Positions 24,869-33,147 of a stretch of DNA of 64,000 nt are shown piece after piece; the first letter of the stretch is position 1; every line of letters begins with the position of its first letter. Position numbers and translations under genes: made by a program. Origin of the DNA: Shewanella halifaxensis HAW-EB4 (GTDB lineage Bacteria; Pseudomonadota; Gammaproteobacteria; Enterobacterales; Shewanellaceae); the NCBI RefSeq assembly GCF_000019185.1, contig NC_010334.1, positions 372,001 through 436,000 of the forward strand, read 5' to 3'. The notes beneath the pieces were generated by a model, which searched no databases, was not told where the DNA came from, and saw only the letters and a list, made by a program, of their open reading frames with translations.

Positions 24869-26113
24869 ATGAAGTACACAATGCTGTTAGGCAGTTTACT
24901 ATTATCAAATGGGTTAGTTGCTGCTGAGCTTCCTGACTTCCTAGATAAAAAAGATATTAATGATGCGCAATTTCAATGTTTAGGTGAGTCGCCTAATTAC
25001 AATGCACAAGATCAAAAATATATTGATATTTTGTGGGATGAAACACTGACTTATTTACGAGCCTATGCAGAAGCATTAACTAATGATCAAAACAGTGGCT
25101 GCCTAAACTCTGATATGGCAATGGTTGACTCCACTGAAGGTGGTCAGCACATGTGTGTGATGGATCGCCGCGATATGAAACTGATGGTTAAGAATATCTA
25201 CCAAGTTATCAATAACGCAGATGAAGCCAAAAAATGTTTTGGCGCCCGTGAAGATGTGAGTTGGATTTATAACCCAGGTGGAGAACTTACTGAAAACTCT
25301 CCAGTTGCACAGCATTTCAAGCGCACGACTTTCGAAGAGTTTTTCGATAACAAAGTTACTGACAAACAAGTTAAAAAACATGGCGAAAACTTCACTAATA
25401 ATTTCTACAAGATGGTGACTGGCGATGAAGTAAAAATGCCAGCAGTATTCCCATATGACATCAGCGCTAACTCTTTGCCAAACCTATGGGCGGCTGCAGG
25501 TTGGTTCCCTATGTATGCTGAAGAAGGCAAGCGCAACGATAAGAACTTCGACAATATTCGTGGTGGTTATGCTTACGCTGAAATCTTTGGTCACTGGGGC
25601 CTATTACGCATTGATGAAATCAATGGCGAAAAGGTTGGCGCTGAAGTAGGCATGACGGTGCAATCGGTTGATACGCTATACCCGTTCCACAACCATGCAA
25701 TTTCTGAAATGTACTACAACATGCGCGTGCCTGCTTGTACTAATCAGTTCAAGACCATTGCAGTACGTGAAGATTCACCGTTAGTTAAGACGGTAAAAGA
25801 AGACGACACCATGCGCCGTGTCCAGTTTGATGAAGGCCAACATAACTCGCAAACCATGTGGTTATCTGGCAGTGCAGAACAAGACTCGCTGATCTATTTT
25901 CATCAAAATACCATCCATGCATTCGATGTTGATGGCAGCTGTGAAACTAAGCCAGAAGAGCGTGCGATTGTGTCTGTTTGGGCTCGCAGTAACGCCAATG
26001 ACAAGCGCAATGACTATGGCACAACATTATTGTGTGAGTCTGCTGCAAACCCTGGTACACCCGCTAAGCGTGGTGAAGTTATTCAGTGTGATTTAACCAA
26101 AGTTAAATGGTAA
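24869..26113 (+). CDS. dddY: Periplasmic DMSP lyase DddY
   Basis: 414 residues with a signal peptide (residues 1-19, ending V-A-A). A cupin-type metal site is visible: Y271-P-F-H-N-H276-A-I-S-E280-M-Y282, with a distal H350 in N-T-I-H. The spacing H, E(+4), Y(+6), H(+74) closely parallels the zinc ligands and catalytic tyrosine described for Acinetobacter DddY (H265, E269, Y271, H338; from memory). DddY cleaves dimethylsulfoniopropionate into dimethyl sulfide and acrylate in the periplasm. Length matches the family (about 400). It stands between its own operator and an outer-membrane porin gene, with acrylate-handling genes upstream. Several Cys residues suggest disulfides. Confidence 0.9.
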   Translation: MKYTMLLGSLLLSNGLVAAELPDFLDKKDINDAQFQCLGESPNYNAQDQKYIDILWDETLTYLRAYAEALTNDQNSGCLNSDMAMVDSTEGGQHMCVMDRRDMKLMVKNIYQVINNADEAKKCFGAREDVSWIYNPGGELTENSPVAQHFKRTTFEEFFDNKVTDKQVKKHGENFTNNFYKMVTGDEVKMPAVFPYDISANSLPNLWAAAGWFPMYAEEGKRNDKNFDNIRGGYAYAEIFGHWGLLRIDEINGEKVGAEVGMTVQSVDTLYPFHNHAISEMYYNMRVPACTNQFKTIAVREDSPLVKTVKEDDTMRRVQFDEGQHNSQTMWLSGSAEQDSLIYFHQNTIHAFDVDGSCETKPEERAIVSVWARSNANDKRNDYGTTLLCESAANPGTPAKRGEVIQCDLTKVKW

Positions 26114-26128
26114 TTCATCGTTAGGTGT

Positions 26129-26155
26129 GGGCGCCTAGAGCTCCCTTTGGCGCCC
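26129..26155 (+). terminator. Hairpin after dddY (weak terminator)
   Basis: GGGCGCC (26129-26135) pairs with GGCGCCC (26149-26155) around a 13-nt loop. There is no T-run, so read-through into the porin gene is possible. Confidence 0.45.
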
Positions 26156-26329
26156 TTACCAAGGAAAACATTGATTTCAGCATATTAATAAAAATATAAA
26201 TTATAAAAATGGGGTTAGAATTTAGATATCTTAATTATTAAAGTATGACAATGGATATTGAATCCATGAATTGATTTTTATGATATTTAGATTTTGCTGA
26301 ACCCCTCTAATATTAAATGAAGGGTGGTT

Positions 26330-27439
26330 ATGAAAAAGTCTATTATTAATTTAGCAGTAGCAAGTATATTGCTTCCAGTTTTTGCTGCTCCAGCAGTTGC
26401 AGATGATTTAAATATTGGTGGTTCTGTTAGAGCTAATTACAGCTATAGCGATTATTCCGAGTCTTCTAAAGATAAAGGCGGTGATTTCGATTTTAACTTA
26501 GTGTCCATTACCTTTGCCGATAAGTGGAATGATATTGGCGTGAAAGCTGAATATCGATTCTATGACGGTTACGATCATTTAAAATATGGTTATGCATTCT
26601 GGGATGTTAATGAAGATCTAACGATTAATGGTGGTGCAATCAGCAAACCTTTTGGTAATAAAGGCTATGCTTCTCACAACTGGTGGTACAGCTTAAATTA
26701 TTACATGGGCTTTGAAGATGATTACGGCGTGGGTGTGAGTGCGCAGTATGAAAATGGTATCTCTTTATCTGAATTCGCCTTTATTAAAAATGCAATCTAT
26801 GGCGGTACTGATCACCGTGATTTTGCCGGTACGGTAGCCAAGGGTACTGTTGGCGATACCAGTTATAACAATGAAGAAACCAATACGTTAGCTGGCCGTC
26901 AAAGCTTCACATTAACCAATGGTGAGTTAACTACGATAGTGGGAGCTTCTGTTGAATATGGTCAGCTGTATAACTCTGAATATGGTGAAAACGGCGATAC
27001 GTTCAATTATGCACTGCACCTAGATATGAACTATGCCGGTTGGGGTTTGCAAGCCCAGTATCTGGCGTATGACTTTGACCAATATGATGATGGCAAGATT
27101 GATCCAGATAAGATTGGTATGGGCATGCTAGGTGGTTTTTATGAGGTGGCAAGTAAAGGTAATATTTACACTGCTAACCTTTCTAAAAACATCGCCACTT
27201 CTTGGGGCTCGCTTACGGTGTACAATGATTTCAGCATGGTGCAGCCAGATGTAGAAGAGTTTGATGATTCAATTTTGAATACAACCGGTGTTTCTATTGC
27301 CTATGGACCACTATTTATTTACGTCGATCATTACATGGCGAAAAATGTGCTGTGGCTTGGTGGTAACAGCTTAGGTTTAGTGCAAACCGATGATGATTGG
27401 GATCACCGCTTTAACATCAACTTTGCTTATTATTTTTAA
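26330..27439 (+). CDS. Outer-membrane porin, probably for DMSP or acrylate
   Basis: About 369 residues. ATG at 26330 is preferred over GTG 26324 because GAAGGG then lies at normal spacing. Signal peptide (residues 1-24, ending A-V-A). The mature chain alternates polar and aromatic residues in short beta strands and ends with Y-Y-F, the C-terminal aromatic signature for beta-barrel insertion. Similar Shewanella porins accompany substrate-specific respiratory clusters. Its position 3' of dddY suggests uptake of DMSP, since DddY works in the periplasm, but specificity cannot be read from sequence. The upstream gap contains ATGGAT-N5-ATCCAT (26251-26267). Confidence 0.8.
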   Translation: MKKSIINLAVASILLPVFAAPAVADDLNIGGSVRANYSYSDYSESSKDKGGDFDFNLVSITFADKWNDIGVKAEYRFYDGYDHLKYGYAFWDVNEDLTINGGAISKPFGNKGYASHNWWYSLNYYMGFEDDYGVGVSAQYENGISLSEFAFIKNAIYGGTDHRDFAGTVAKGTVGDTSYNNEETNTLAGRQSFTLTNGELTTIVGASVEYGQLYNSEYGENGDTFNYALHLDMNYAGWGLQAQYLAYDFDQYDDGKIDPDKIGMGMLGGFYEVASKGNIYTANLSKNIATSWGSLTVYNDFSMVQPDVEEFDDSILNTTGVSIAYGPLFIYVDHYMAKNVLWLGGNSLGLVQTDDDWDHRFNINFAYYF

Positions 27440-27490
27440 GTTATAGAGGGCGATAGAGCGCGGTATTTAGCTACTATTGCTAAAAGAAAT

Positions 27491-27516
27491 GCCAACCTAA
27501 AAGGTTGGCTTTTTTA
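27491..27516 (+). terminator. Terminator after the porin gene
   Basis: GCCAACCT (27491-27498), loop AAA, AGGTTGGC (27502-27509), then six T. Confidence 0.93.
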
Positions 27517-27577
27517 GTTTCAATCACGCGTTTTTATGGAGGCTTGTTTTCTAGCTTAGCCTCTTTTATTAACGCAA

Positions 27578-28465
27578 TTAGCCAAGCATTTGTGCTTTAT
27601 TAACTTCACCTAGTCCTTGCACGTTAGCCTTGATCAAATTGATTAACTGGTTAGTCGCTGCCGTTTGAGTCTCTGGGTTGATATAGAGCGACTCATTAAA
27701 GCTGGGCAGTGGCGGAATGTTGTGCTCGATAGGATCGATGATCTGCATCTTATCGTTAATACGAAACTCGGCAATTGGCGCGATCACTAAGTCATTTTCC
27801 ACCGCCATACACATGGCCGTTGGCGATGGCGTCGATAGTAATACACTCATCGGGCGCATCGAGATCTGGTGATTGGCAAAAACCTGAGCACGGATCGGGC
27901 AATTCTCTGGATACAGCGCCATAGGTACAGTTTCGCGTTTATGGGCGCTGCCACCTTTGGCTGCCACCCAATGAAAACGTCGTTCAAACAGTAATTCGCC
28001 ATGACCTGCCGCTGGCGTTTGCCAGTGTGTCGCGACAATCACATCAAATTCGCCGTTATGTAGCCGTTTGTAGAGGTTGCCACTGACATCGGTATCGATG
28101 ACTAATTCGATACAGGTAAATTCGCGAATAAACTCTAATAAGAAGCTACCTAAATAACGATTGATATAGTCAGTCGGTACCCCAAGGCGTATGACTTCAC
28201 GATTTTGACAATCTTTTAGCTCATCAATAGCTTGTGAACTGAGCTGTAGCATCTTATAGGCATAGTTGAGTAGCGTCTTTCCTGCATCTGTCATTGTGAC
28301 GCCTTTGTTATCTCTAAGTAACAAAGGTTTGCCAACGCTCTCTTCTAACTTCTTGATCTGCAAGCTTATCGTAGATTGAGTTCGGCAAAGTTTCTCCGCA
28401 GCCTTTGACAGGTTTCCGCATTCAACTACCGCAATAAAGCTTTCTAATAGTTCAATTTTTAACAT
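27578..28465 (-). CDS. LysR-family regulator
   Basis: 295 residues. The N-terminal HTH reads N-L-S-K-A-A-E-K-L-C-R-T-Q-S-T-I-S-L-Q-I, a canonical LysR HTH, followed by a CysB/AlsR-like effector domain (I-R-L-G-V-P-T-D-Y near residue 93). It converges on the porin gene and is divergent from the TetR gene. It may belong to the DMSP/acrylate region or be the first gene beyond it; the sequence does not decide. Confidence 0.85.
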   Translation of the reverse strand: MLKIELLESFIAVVECGNLSKAAEKLCRTQSTISLQIKKLEESVGKPLLLRDNKGVTMTDAGKTLLNYAYKMLQLSSQAIDELKDCQNREVIRLGVPTDYINRYLGSFLLEFIREFTCIELVIDTDVSGNLYKRLHNGEFDVIVATHWQTPAAGHGELLFERRFHWVAAKGGSAHKRETVPMALYPENCPIRAQVFANHQISMRPMSVLLSTPSPTAMCMAVENDLVIAPIAEFRINDKMQIIDPIEHNIPPLPSFNESLYINPETQTAATNQLINLIKANVQGLGEVNKAQMLG

Positions 28466-28586
28466 GGGCTATTGAGTTTATTCATGATGCTATCAGTATT
28501 ACTCAATACCCGTGATGGGACTAGGCTGCTACCTTATGAATGTGAACTTAAATAATATTGATTGTTAGATTTGTGAAGAGGTCGAC

Positions 28587-29234
28587 ATGAGTAACTGGCA
28601 GCAGCGAGAAAGCTACTTAACGGATATCGCCGAGCGTTGTTTGCGGGGGCATAAAAGCTTTGATCTACGTCGTTCTCACCTAGTTGAGGCGAGTCAGATC
28701 TCTAAGGGAACCATCTACAATCATTTTCCAACGGAAGCCGATTTAGTGGTGGCTGTGGCAACGGCGCATTACAGAAAACGTCTTGAGAGAGCTGCGATTG
28801 ACGACGATTTATATCAAGACTATTTAACTCGTTTCTTGATGCACCATTGCTGGGGGCTGCGTGATGATCTGTTATACGATCGTTTTATTATCTCACGCGT
28901 GATGCCAAATTCTGAATTATTAGCACAAGTGACCGATGATAATCGCGAGACATTCGAGCAGGTTTATGGTGAATATGTTCGATGGAATAATGATTTGATT
29001 AAAGCTATAGGTGTGGTTGAAGGTTTTAACCGCGCCGAACTTGTTGCCAACTACCTGCGTGGCGCACTGATTAACTGTGATGATGCCGGTAAGCAATATA
29101 CCGACGCGAGTCTGTACTATCAATTTAGCTATGCCTTAGCACAGTTGATGGGGCATTCAGATAAACGTATTCCTAAGCAGGCAGATTACGCACACTGGCT
29201 TGCCAGACTCGAACCCGCGGCAAACGCCGCGTAG
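28587..29234 (+). CDS. TetR-family transcriptional regulator
   Basis: 215 residues. The N-terminal three-helix DNA-binding domain includes V-E-A-S-Q-I-S-K-G-T-I-Y-N-H-F-P-T-E-A-D-L (near residues 32-52), the TetR recognition helix signature. The C-terminal ligand-binding part is variable as usual. Divergent from the LysR gene with 121 bp between. TetR regulators (for example AcuR) control DMSP genes in other bacteria and usually bind perfect short-spacer palindromes, so this protein is an alternative candidate for the TTTGGAAC-N2-GTTCCAAA sites. Confidence 0.87.
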   Translation: MSNWQQRESYLTDIAERCLRGHKSFDLRRSHLVEASQISKGTIYNHFPTEADLVVAVATAHYRKRLERAAIDDDLYQDYLTRFLMHHCWGLRDDLLYDRFIISRVMPNSELLAQVTDDNRETFEQVYGEYVRWNNDLIKAIGVVEGFNRAELVANYLRGALINCDDAGKQYTDASLYYQFSYALAQLMGHSDKRIPKQADYAHWLARLEPAANAA

Positions 29235-29248
29235 TTGAGTGATGGTAT

Positions 29249-30619
29249 TTATTGGATAGGCAAGTTGATGGTGATTTTTAAACCACTATGTTGATTATTT
29301 TCAGCCGTTATCTTGCCTTGATGGGCCTGAATTGCGGCTCTGGCTATCGCGAGACCTAAGCCCCAGCCGCCGGACTCTCTATCTCGTGCCGATTGTGGGC
29401 GGTAGAAAGGTTCGAAAATCGCCTCTAAGTCGGTCTCGTCGGCGATCCCTGGGCCATCATCAATAATCTCAATTTGTATATTGCTTGCAGTGGCTATGGC
29501 TTGAATTGAGACTTGGCTGTTGGCATAGCGGATCGCATTGCGAAGCAAGTTTTCAACTGCGCGGCATAAAGGTCGTGGATATAGCGGTGCAACAATCGAT
29601 TCATCAATGTCGATATGCAGCTGTTTTTGTTGCTGCTGAGCCTCGAAATCGGCATCGTCTAAGACTTGGCTTAAGGTTTCGGAAAGCTCGAGGTTGCGCT
29701 TGGTCTCGTTAGCATTGAGCTTGACTCTAGACAGCTCTAACAGCTCGGCAATCATCTGCTCAAGTTGGTCGGCTTCATACTCAATACGTTCAGTTTCAGC
29801 TGTTTCTTGACCCTTTTTACGACTGAGTGCCAAAGACAGTTTCAGTCTTGTCAGTGGCGTTCGTAGCTCATGAGAGATATCGCTGATCAGTCTTTGTTGG
29901 CTATTGACCATATCTTCTACCGAGTCAGCCATACTATTAAAGGCTTGGGCTAGCTGGCCAATTTCATCGTTTCGCAGGGCGGTTGCCATATCGACTCGGC
30001 TACTTAAATCACCACCGGCGAGTGCGTCGGCGCTGCGTTTAAGTGAGCGCAACGGCTTACCTAAATGCCAAGCAAATAAGCCACATAAGAGGCCTGATAG
30101 TAAAATTGCGATACTGAGGGTTAAGATCTTATTATCGCTAAAAAAGAAGAACCAGGGCCGTGAATGATGCTCTGGAATACGGCCATACAAGCTGTACTCT
30201 TTACCTTCAACGTGGAAGCTATAGGGACCAAACATGAGTTCATTTCTAAACTGTTGTTTTATCGGTTTGCCAGCTTCATCGGCGATCAACATAAAGCGAC
30301 GCAATGTCCGAGAGGGTTTGTGAGTATTGAGTACGTTAGCATTCTCATCGACCAGGTAAATCCGTATCGGTCGACCGTTAAACTCCTTAAACCGATCCCA
30401 GCGCTTCATTTTATCGTTATTTAACACTTGGGGATTATTGATAATTTTTTGCGATACTGTTTCAAGCAGATGTTTAAGCTGGGGTGGCAGTTCAGATTGA
30501 TCGTGATTTTGCTGCAGCAGAGGAAGTAAGCCTACCAGGGTAATAATCAGCGAGCTACAGAGCCAGAAGCCCAGTAGCAGTTTAACGAATATATTGTTGG
30601 GATTTTTTCTCAGCTGCAT
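29249..30619 (-). CDS. cpxA: Envelope-stress sensor histidine kinase CpxA
   Basis: 456 residues (E. coli CpxA 457). Two membrane segments (about residues 12-33 and 165-185) flank a periplasmic sensor of about 130 residues. The HAMP linker, then the H-box S-D-I-S-H-E-L-R-T-P-L near residue 248, then N (N-L-L-R-N-A-I-R-Y) and G boxes (D-D-G-P-G-I; G-W-G-L-G-L-A) are all present. It directly abuts cpxR upstream on the same strand (29249-30619, then 30620), the normal cpxRA operon. It phosphorylates CpxR in response to misfolded envelope proteins. Confidence 0.93.
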   Translation of the reverse strand: MQLRKNPNNIFVKLLLGFWLCSSLIITLVGLLPLLQQNHDQSELPPQLKHLLETVSQKIINNPQVLNNDKMKRWDRFKEFNGRPIRIYLVDENANVLNTHKPSRTLRRFMLIADEAGKPIKQQFRNELMFGPYSFHVEGKEYSLYGRIPEHHSRPWFFFFSDNKILTLSIAILLSGLLCGLFAWHLGKPLRSLKRSADALAGGDLSSRVDMATALRNDEIGQLAQAFNSMADSVEDMVNSQQRLISDISHELRTPLTRLKLSLALSRKKGQETAETERIEYEADQLEQMIAELLELSRVKLNANETKRNLELSETLSQVLDDADFEAQQQQKQLHIDIDESIVAPLYPRPLCRAVENLLRNAIRYANSQVSIQAIATASNIQIEIIDDGPGIADETDLEAIFEPFYRPQSARDRESGGWGLGLAIARAAIQAHQGKITAENNQHSGLKITINLPIQ

Positions 30620-31303
30620 TTAGGGTAACCAGATGTAGCCTTTGCCACGAATCGTCTTTACTCGTGGGCGGCCGTCATCGCGTTCAGGCATTTTCTTGCG
30701 TAAATTAGAAAGGTGCATGTCTAAGCTGCGATCGAAGGGCATCAGTTTTTTACCCAGCACCTTTTCGCTTAATACTTCTTTGCTTGCAAGCTCTCCGGCA
30801 CTTTTGACCAGCTCAAACAGTAAGCTAAACTCGGTGCCAGTGAGGATGATGAGCTGATCTTGGCAGTGCACTTCTTGACGGGCAGGATCTAAATTTATAT
30901 CACCGTACTGACGTGTCGATAGCGGTGTTTCGTTTGCTTGGCTATGTGTGCGACGGATAATGGCACGAATACGCGCCACCAGTTCTCTATCATTAAAAGG
31001 CTTAGGTAGGTAATCATCGGCGCCAATCTCTAACCCCACGACGCGATCGATTTCATCGCCACGGGCTGTCAGCATTAGTACCGGTGTTTGTTTCTTGCTA
31101 CGGAGTGCACGTAACACTTCAAAACCATTGAGCTTAGGCAGCATCACATCGAGCAAGATAAGATCGAATTGTTGCTCGATAGCAAGATCGAGTCCCGACT
31201 GACCATCATGGGCCAGTGTTAGCTCAAAGCCTTCAAGCTCTAGCAGCTGTGCAAGCAGCTCAGATAGACCTAAGTCATCATCTATCAACAATATACGGCT
31301 CAT
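30620..31303 (-). CDS. cpxR: Response regulator CpxR
   Basis: 227 residues of the OmpR family. Receiver domain with D-D-D (residues 8-10), phospho-acceptor in L-I-L-L-D-V-M-L-P, T in M-L-T-A-R, K in L-P-K-P-F. The winged-helix DNA-binding domain follows, with R-V-K-T-I-R-G-K-G-Y-I-W at the end. It is divergent from cpxP, with a perfect CpxR box between. It activates envelope-stress genes and probably its own operon. Confidence 0.94.
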   Translation of the reverse strand: MSRILLIDDDLGLSELLAQLLELEGFELTLAHDGQSGLDLAIEQQFDLILLDVMLPKLNGFEVLRALRSKKQTPVLMLTARGDEIDRVVGLEIGADDYLPKPFNDRELVARIRAIIRRTHSQANETPLSTRQYGDINLDPARQEVHCQDQLIILTGTEFSLLFELVKSAGELASKEVLSEKVLGKKLMPFDRSLDMHLSNLRKKMPERDDGRPRVKTIRGKGYIWLP

Positions 31304-31425
31304 AATTACCCTTCTAATGTACTCTTACTGTGAGTATACCCTTTTTGATGTCAATTGCAGTTTAGGAGTGTAATGCTAAGTAAAGATCCACAGTCATTGG
31401 TGGTACCTAACTTAATTTAAACTGC

Positions 31426-31440
31426 TTTACAGTGTTTTAC
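31426..31440. promoter_or_regulatory. CpxR box between cpxR and cpxP
   Basis: TTTAC-AGTGT-TTTAC is an exact minus-strand match to the known CpxR consensus GTAAA-N5-GTAAA. It lies 92 bp before the cpxP start and serves one or both divergent promoters. Confidence 0.85.
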
Positions 31441-31531
31441 GCTACCTAAACCCTAGCTTACGTTGAGTAGTCTAAACTGGTAAGCGTCAAATCAAGCTTA
31501 GCGGGGCTAAGTAAATTTAATAGAGGCTACC

Positions 31532-32014
31532 ATGATGAAAAAGAATAATTTAAAAGCAGGTTTGCTTGCCATAGTGGCCAGCACAGTATTATTAACAGCG
31601 GGTGTTAGCGCCGCTAATGACTACCATGGTTCACGTGATGGTAAGCAAGGTCATCATCAGATGAAAGGTGGATGTGGCAGTCATCACGATCTGCGTAAGA
31701 TGTTTCACGGTTTAGATCTAAGCGATGAGCAGAAGACTGAGATGAAAGCGCTATTTAGTGCTCATCGTGACGAGATGAAACAAAACCGTCCGTCTAAAGA
31801 AGCGCGGGCTGCACAAAAACAGCAGATGTTAGGTTTTATTACGTCACCTAACTTTAACGAAGCTGAAGTGAAACAGGCACTAGTGGCTAAGCAAGAAGCT
31901 CGTCAGCAAAAGGCTGTGGGTATTATTAAGCTACAAAACCAAGCGTATCAGTTGCTGACCCCTGAGCAGCAAGAGAAATTTAAGCAGCGCTTTGCTAAGC
32001 ATCATAAAAGGTAA
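31532..32014 (+). CDS. cpxP: Periplasmic stress adaptor CpxP (Spy/CpxP family)
   Basis: 160 residues with a signal peptide (ends V-S-A-A). Two LTxxQ-like motifs are visible: L-D-L-S-D-E-Q near residue 63 and L-T-P-E-Q-Q near residue 146. The region after the signal is unusually His/Gly rich (H-H-Q-M-K-G-G-C-G-S-H-H-D), which could bind metals. The protein inhibits CpxA and helps deliver misfolded proteins to proteolysis. Divergent from cpxRA under the CpxR box. Confidence 0.9.
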   Translation: MMKKNNLKAGLLAIVASTVLLTAGVSAANDYHGSRDGKQGHHQMKGGCGSHHDLRKMFHGLDLSDEQKTEMKALFSAHRDEMKQNRPSKEARAAQKQQMLGFITSPNFNEAEVKQALVAKQEARQQKAVGIIKLQNQAYQLLTPEQQEKFKQRFAKHHKR

Positions 32015-32039
32015 TCAGCTTTCGCTTTGAAGGCTAATC

Positions 32040-32066
32040 GACCCAATAGCTTTTATCTATTGGGTC
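32040..32066 (+). terminator. Hairpin after cpxP
   Basis: GACCCAATAG (32040-32049) and CTATTGGGTC (32057-32066) with a 7-nt loop; only a weak T-stretch follows. Confidence 0.65.
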
Positions 32067-32163
32067 AATTGGTTTTAACTTGAAGGAAATCATCAGTTTT
32101 TCTCTCTCGTTTGTTATAAACTTAAGATCTGTGTTTCCCTTACTGTACAAGTAAACAGATTTT

Positions 32164-33033
32164 ATGACTGACACTTCCCAATATGACTTCTGGGTTAAGC
32201 TGGCCAGCCGCGCAGCCGTTGCGACAGCTTTAACCCTTATCACTATCAAGTTTGCGGCGTGGATGTATTCCGGCTCTGCCAGTATGCTCGCCTCGTTAAC
32301 GGACTCCTTTGCCGATACTCTCGCGTCTATTGTGAATTTTATCGCGATTCGTTACGCCATCGTGCCAGCCGATCAGGATCATCGCTACGGTCACGGTAAG
32401 GCGGAGCCGCTAGCGGCATTGGCGCAATCGGCCTTTATTCTTGGTTCCGCTTTCTTGTTATTGCTTCATGGTGGTGAGCGTCTGATCAATCCGGTTGAGG
32501 TGCAGCATGCTACCTTAGGTGTGGTGGTATCCATTATTGCTATCGTGTTGACACTTGCATTGGTTATGCTGCAAAAGCGTGCATTAGCGGCAACATCGAG
32601 TACCGTGATAGAAGCCGATGCGCTGCACTATAAATCGGATCTATTTCTCAATGCCGCAGTACTGCTGGCACTAGTTTTGGCGCAGTACGGCTGGTTGTGG
32701 GCCGATGGTTTATTTGCGCTGTTAATTGCATTATTCATTGGTCAACAGGCGGTTGGCTTAGCTTATCGCTCAGTGCAGTCTTTACTCGACCGAGAGTTAG
32801 ATGATGAGACGCGCGGTAAAATCACTGAAATTGCTAAGCGTGATCCGCAGGTGAAAGGGATCCACGACTTACGTACACGCGAGTCGGGTAAGACCATGTT
32901 TATCCAGTTTCATCTTGAGTTAGACGGTGATTTGAGTCTGCTGCAAGCACATAAAATTGCCGTGGAGACATCCGAGAGGGTGCGACAGGAGTTTGTCGAC
33001 TCTGAGGTGATTATTCACCAAGATCCGGTGTAG
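32164..33033 (+). CDS. fieF: Cation-efflux pump FieF (ferrous iron/zinc)
   Basis: 289 residues of the cation diffusion facilitator family with about six membrane helices. The metal site in T-D-S-F-A-D-T (near residue 41) and the conserved H-R-Y-G-H-G-K-A-E loop are present; A-L-H-Y-K-S-D (near residue 155) gives the second half of the transport site. The C-terminal cytoplasmic domain ends with H-Q-D. It exports Fe2+ or Zn2+ by proton antiport. Its promoter is shared with no other gene, and a bidirectional terminator separates it from ntrC. Confidence 0.92.
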   Translation: MTDTSQYDFWVKLASRAAVATALTLITIKFAAWMYSGSASMLASLTDSFADTLASIVNFIAIRYAIVPADQDHRYGHGKAEPLAALAQSAFILGSAFLLLLHGGERLINPVEVQHATLGVVVSIIAIVLTLALVMLQKRALAATSSTVIEADALHYKSDLFLNAAVLLALVLAQYGWLWADGLFALLIALFIGQQAVGLAYRSVQSLLDRELDDETRGKITEIAKRDPQVKGIHDLRTRESGKTMFIQFHLELDGDLSLLQAHKIAVETSERVRQEFVDSEVIIHQDPV

Positions 33034-33049
33034 TGACTGGCTTATAATC

Positions 33050-33080
33050 AAAAAAGGAGATCCTGTTGATCTCCTTTTTT
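33050..33080. terminator. Bidirectional terminator between fieF and ntrC
   Basis: AAAAAAGGAGATC and GATCTCCTTTTTT form a 13-bp stem with a CTGTT loop. A- and T-runs on both sides allow termination in either direction of these convergent genes. Confidence 0.93.
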
Positions 33081-33147
33081 GTTTTCAGCCCTAAAGCATC
33101 TACTTCAGAAGGTGGATTCTTTACTGCAAGCCGTATTGAGGGAGCTG

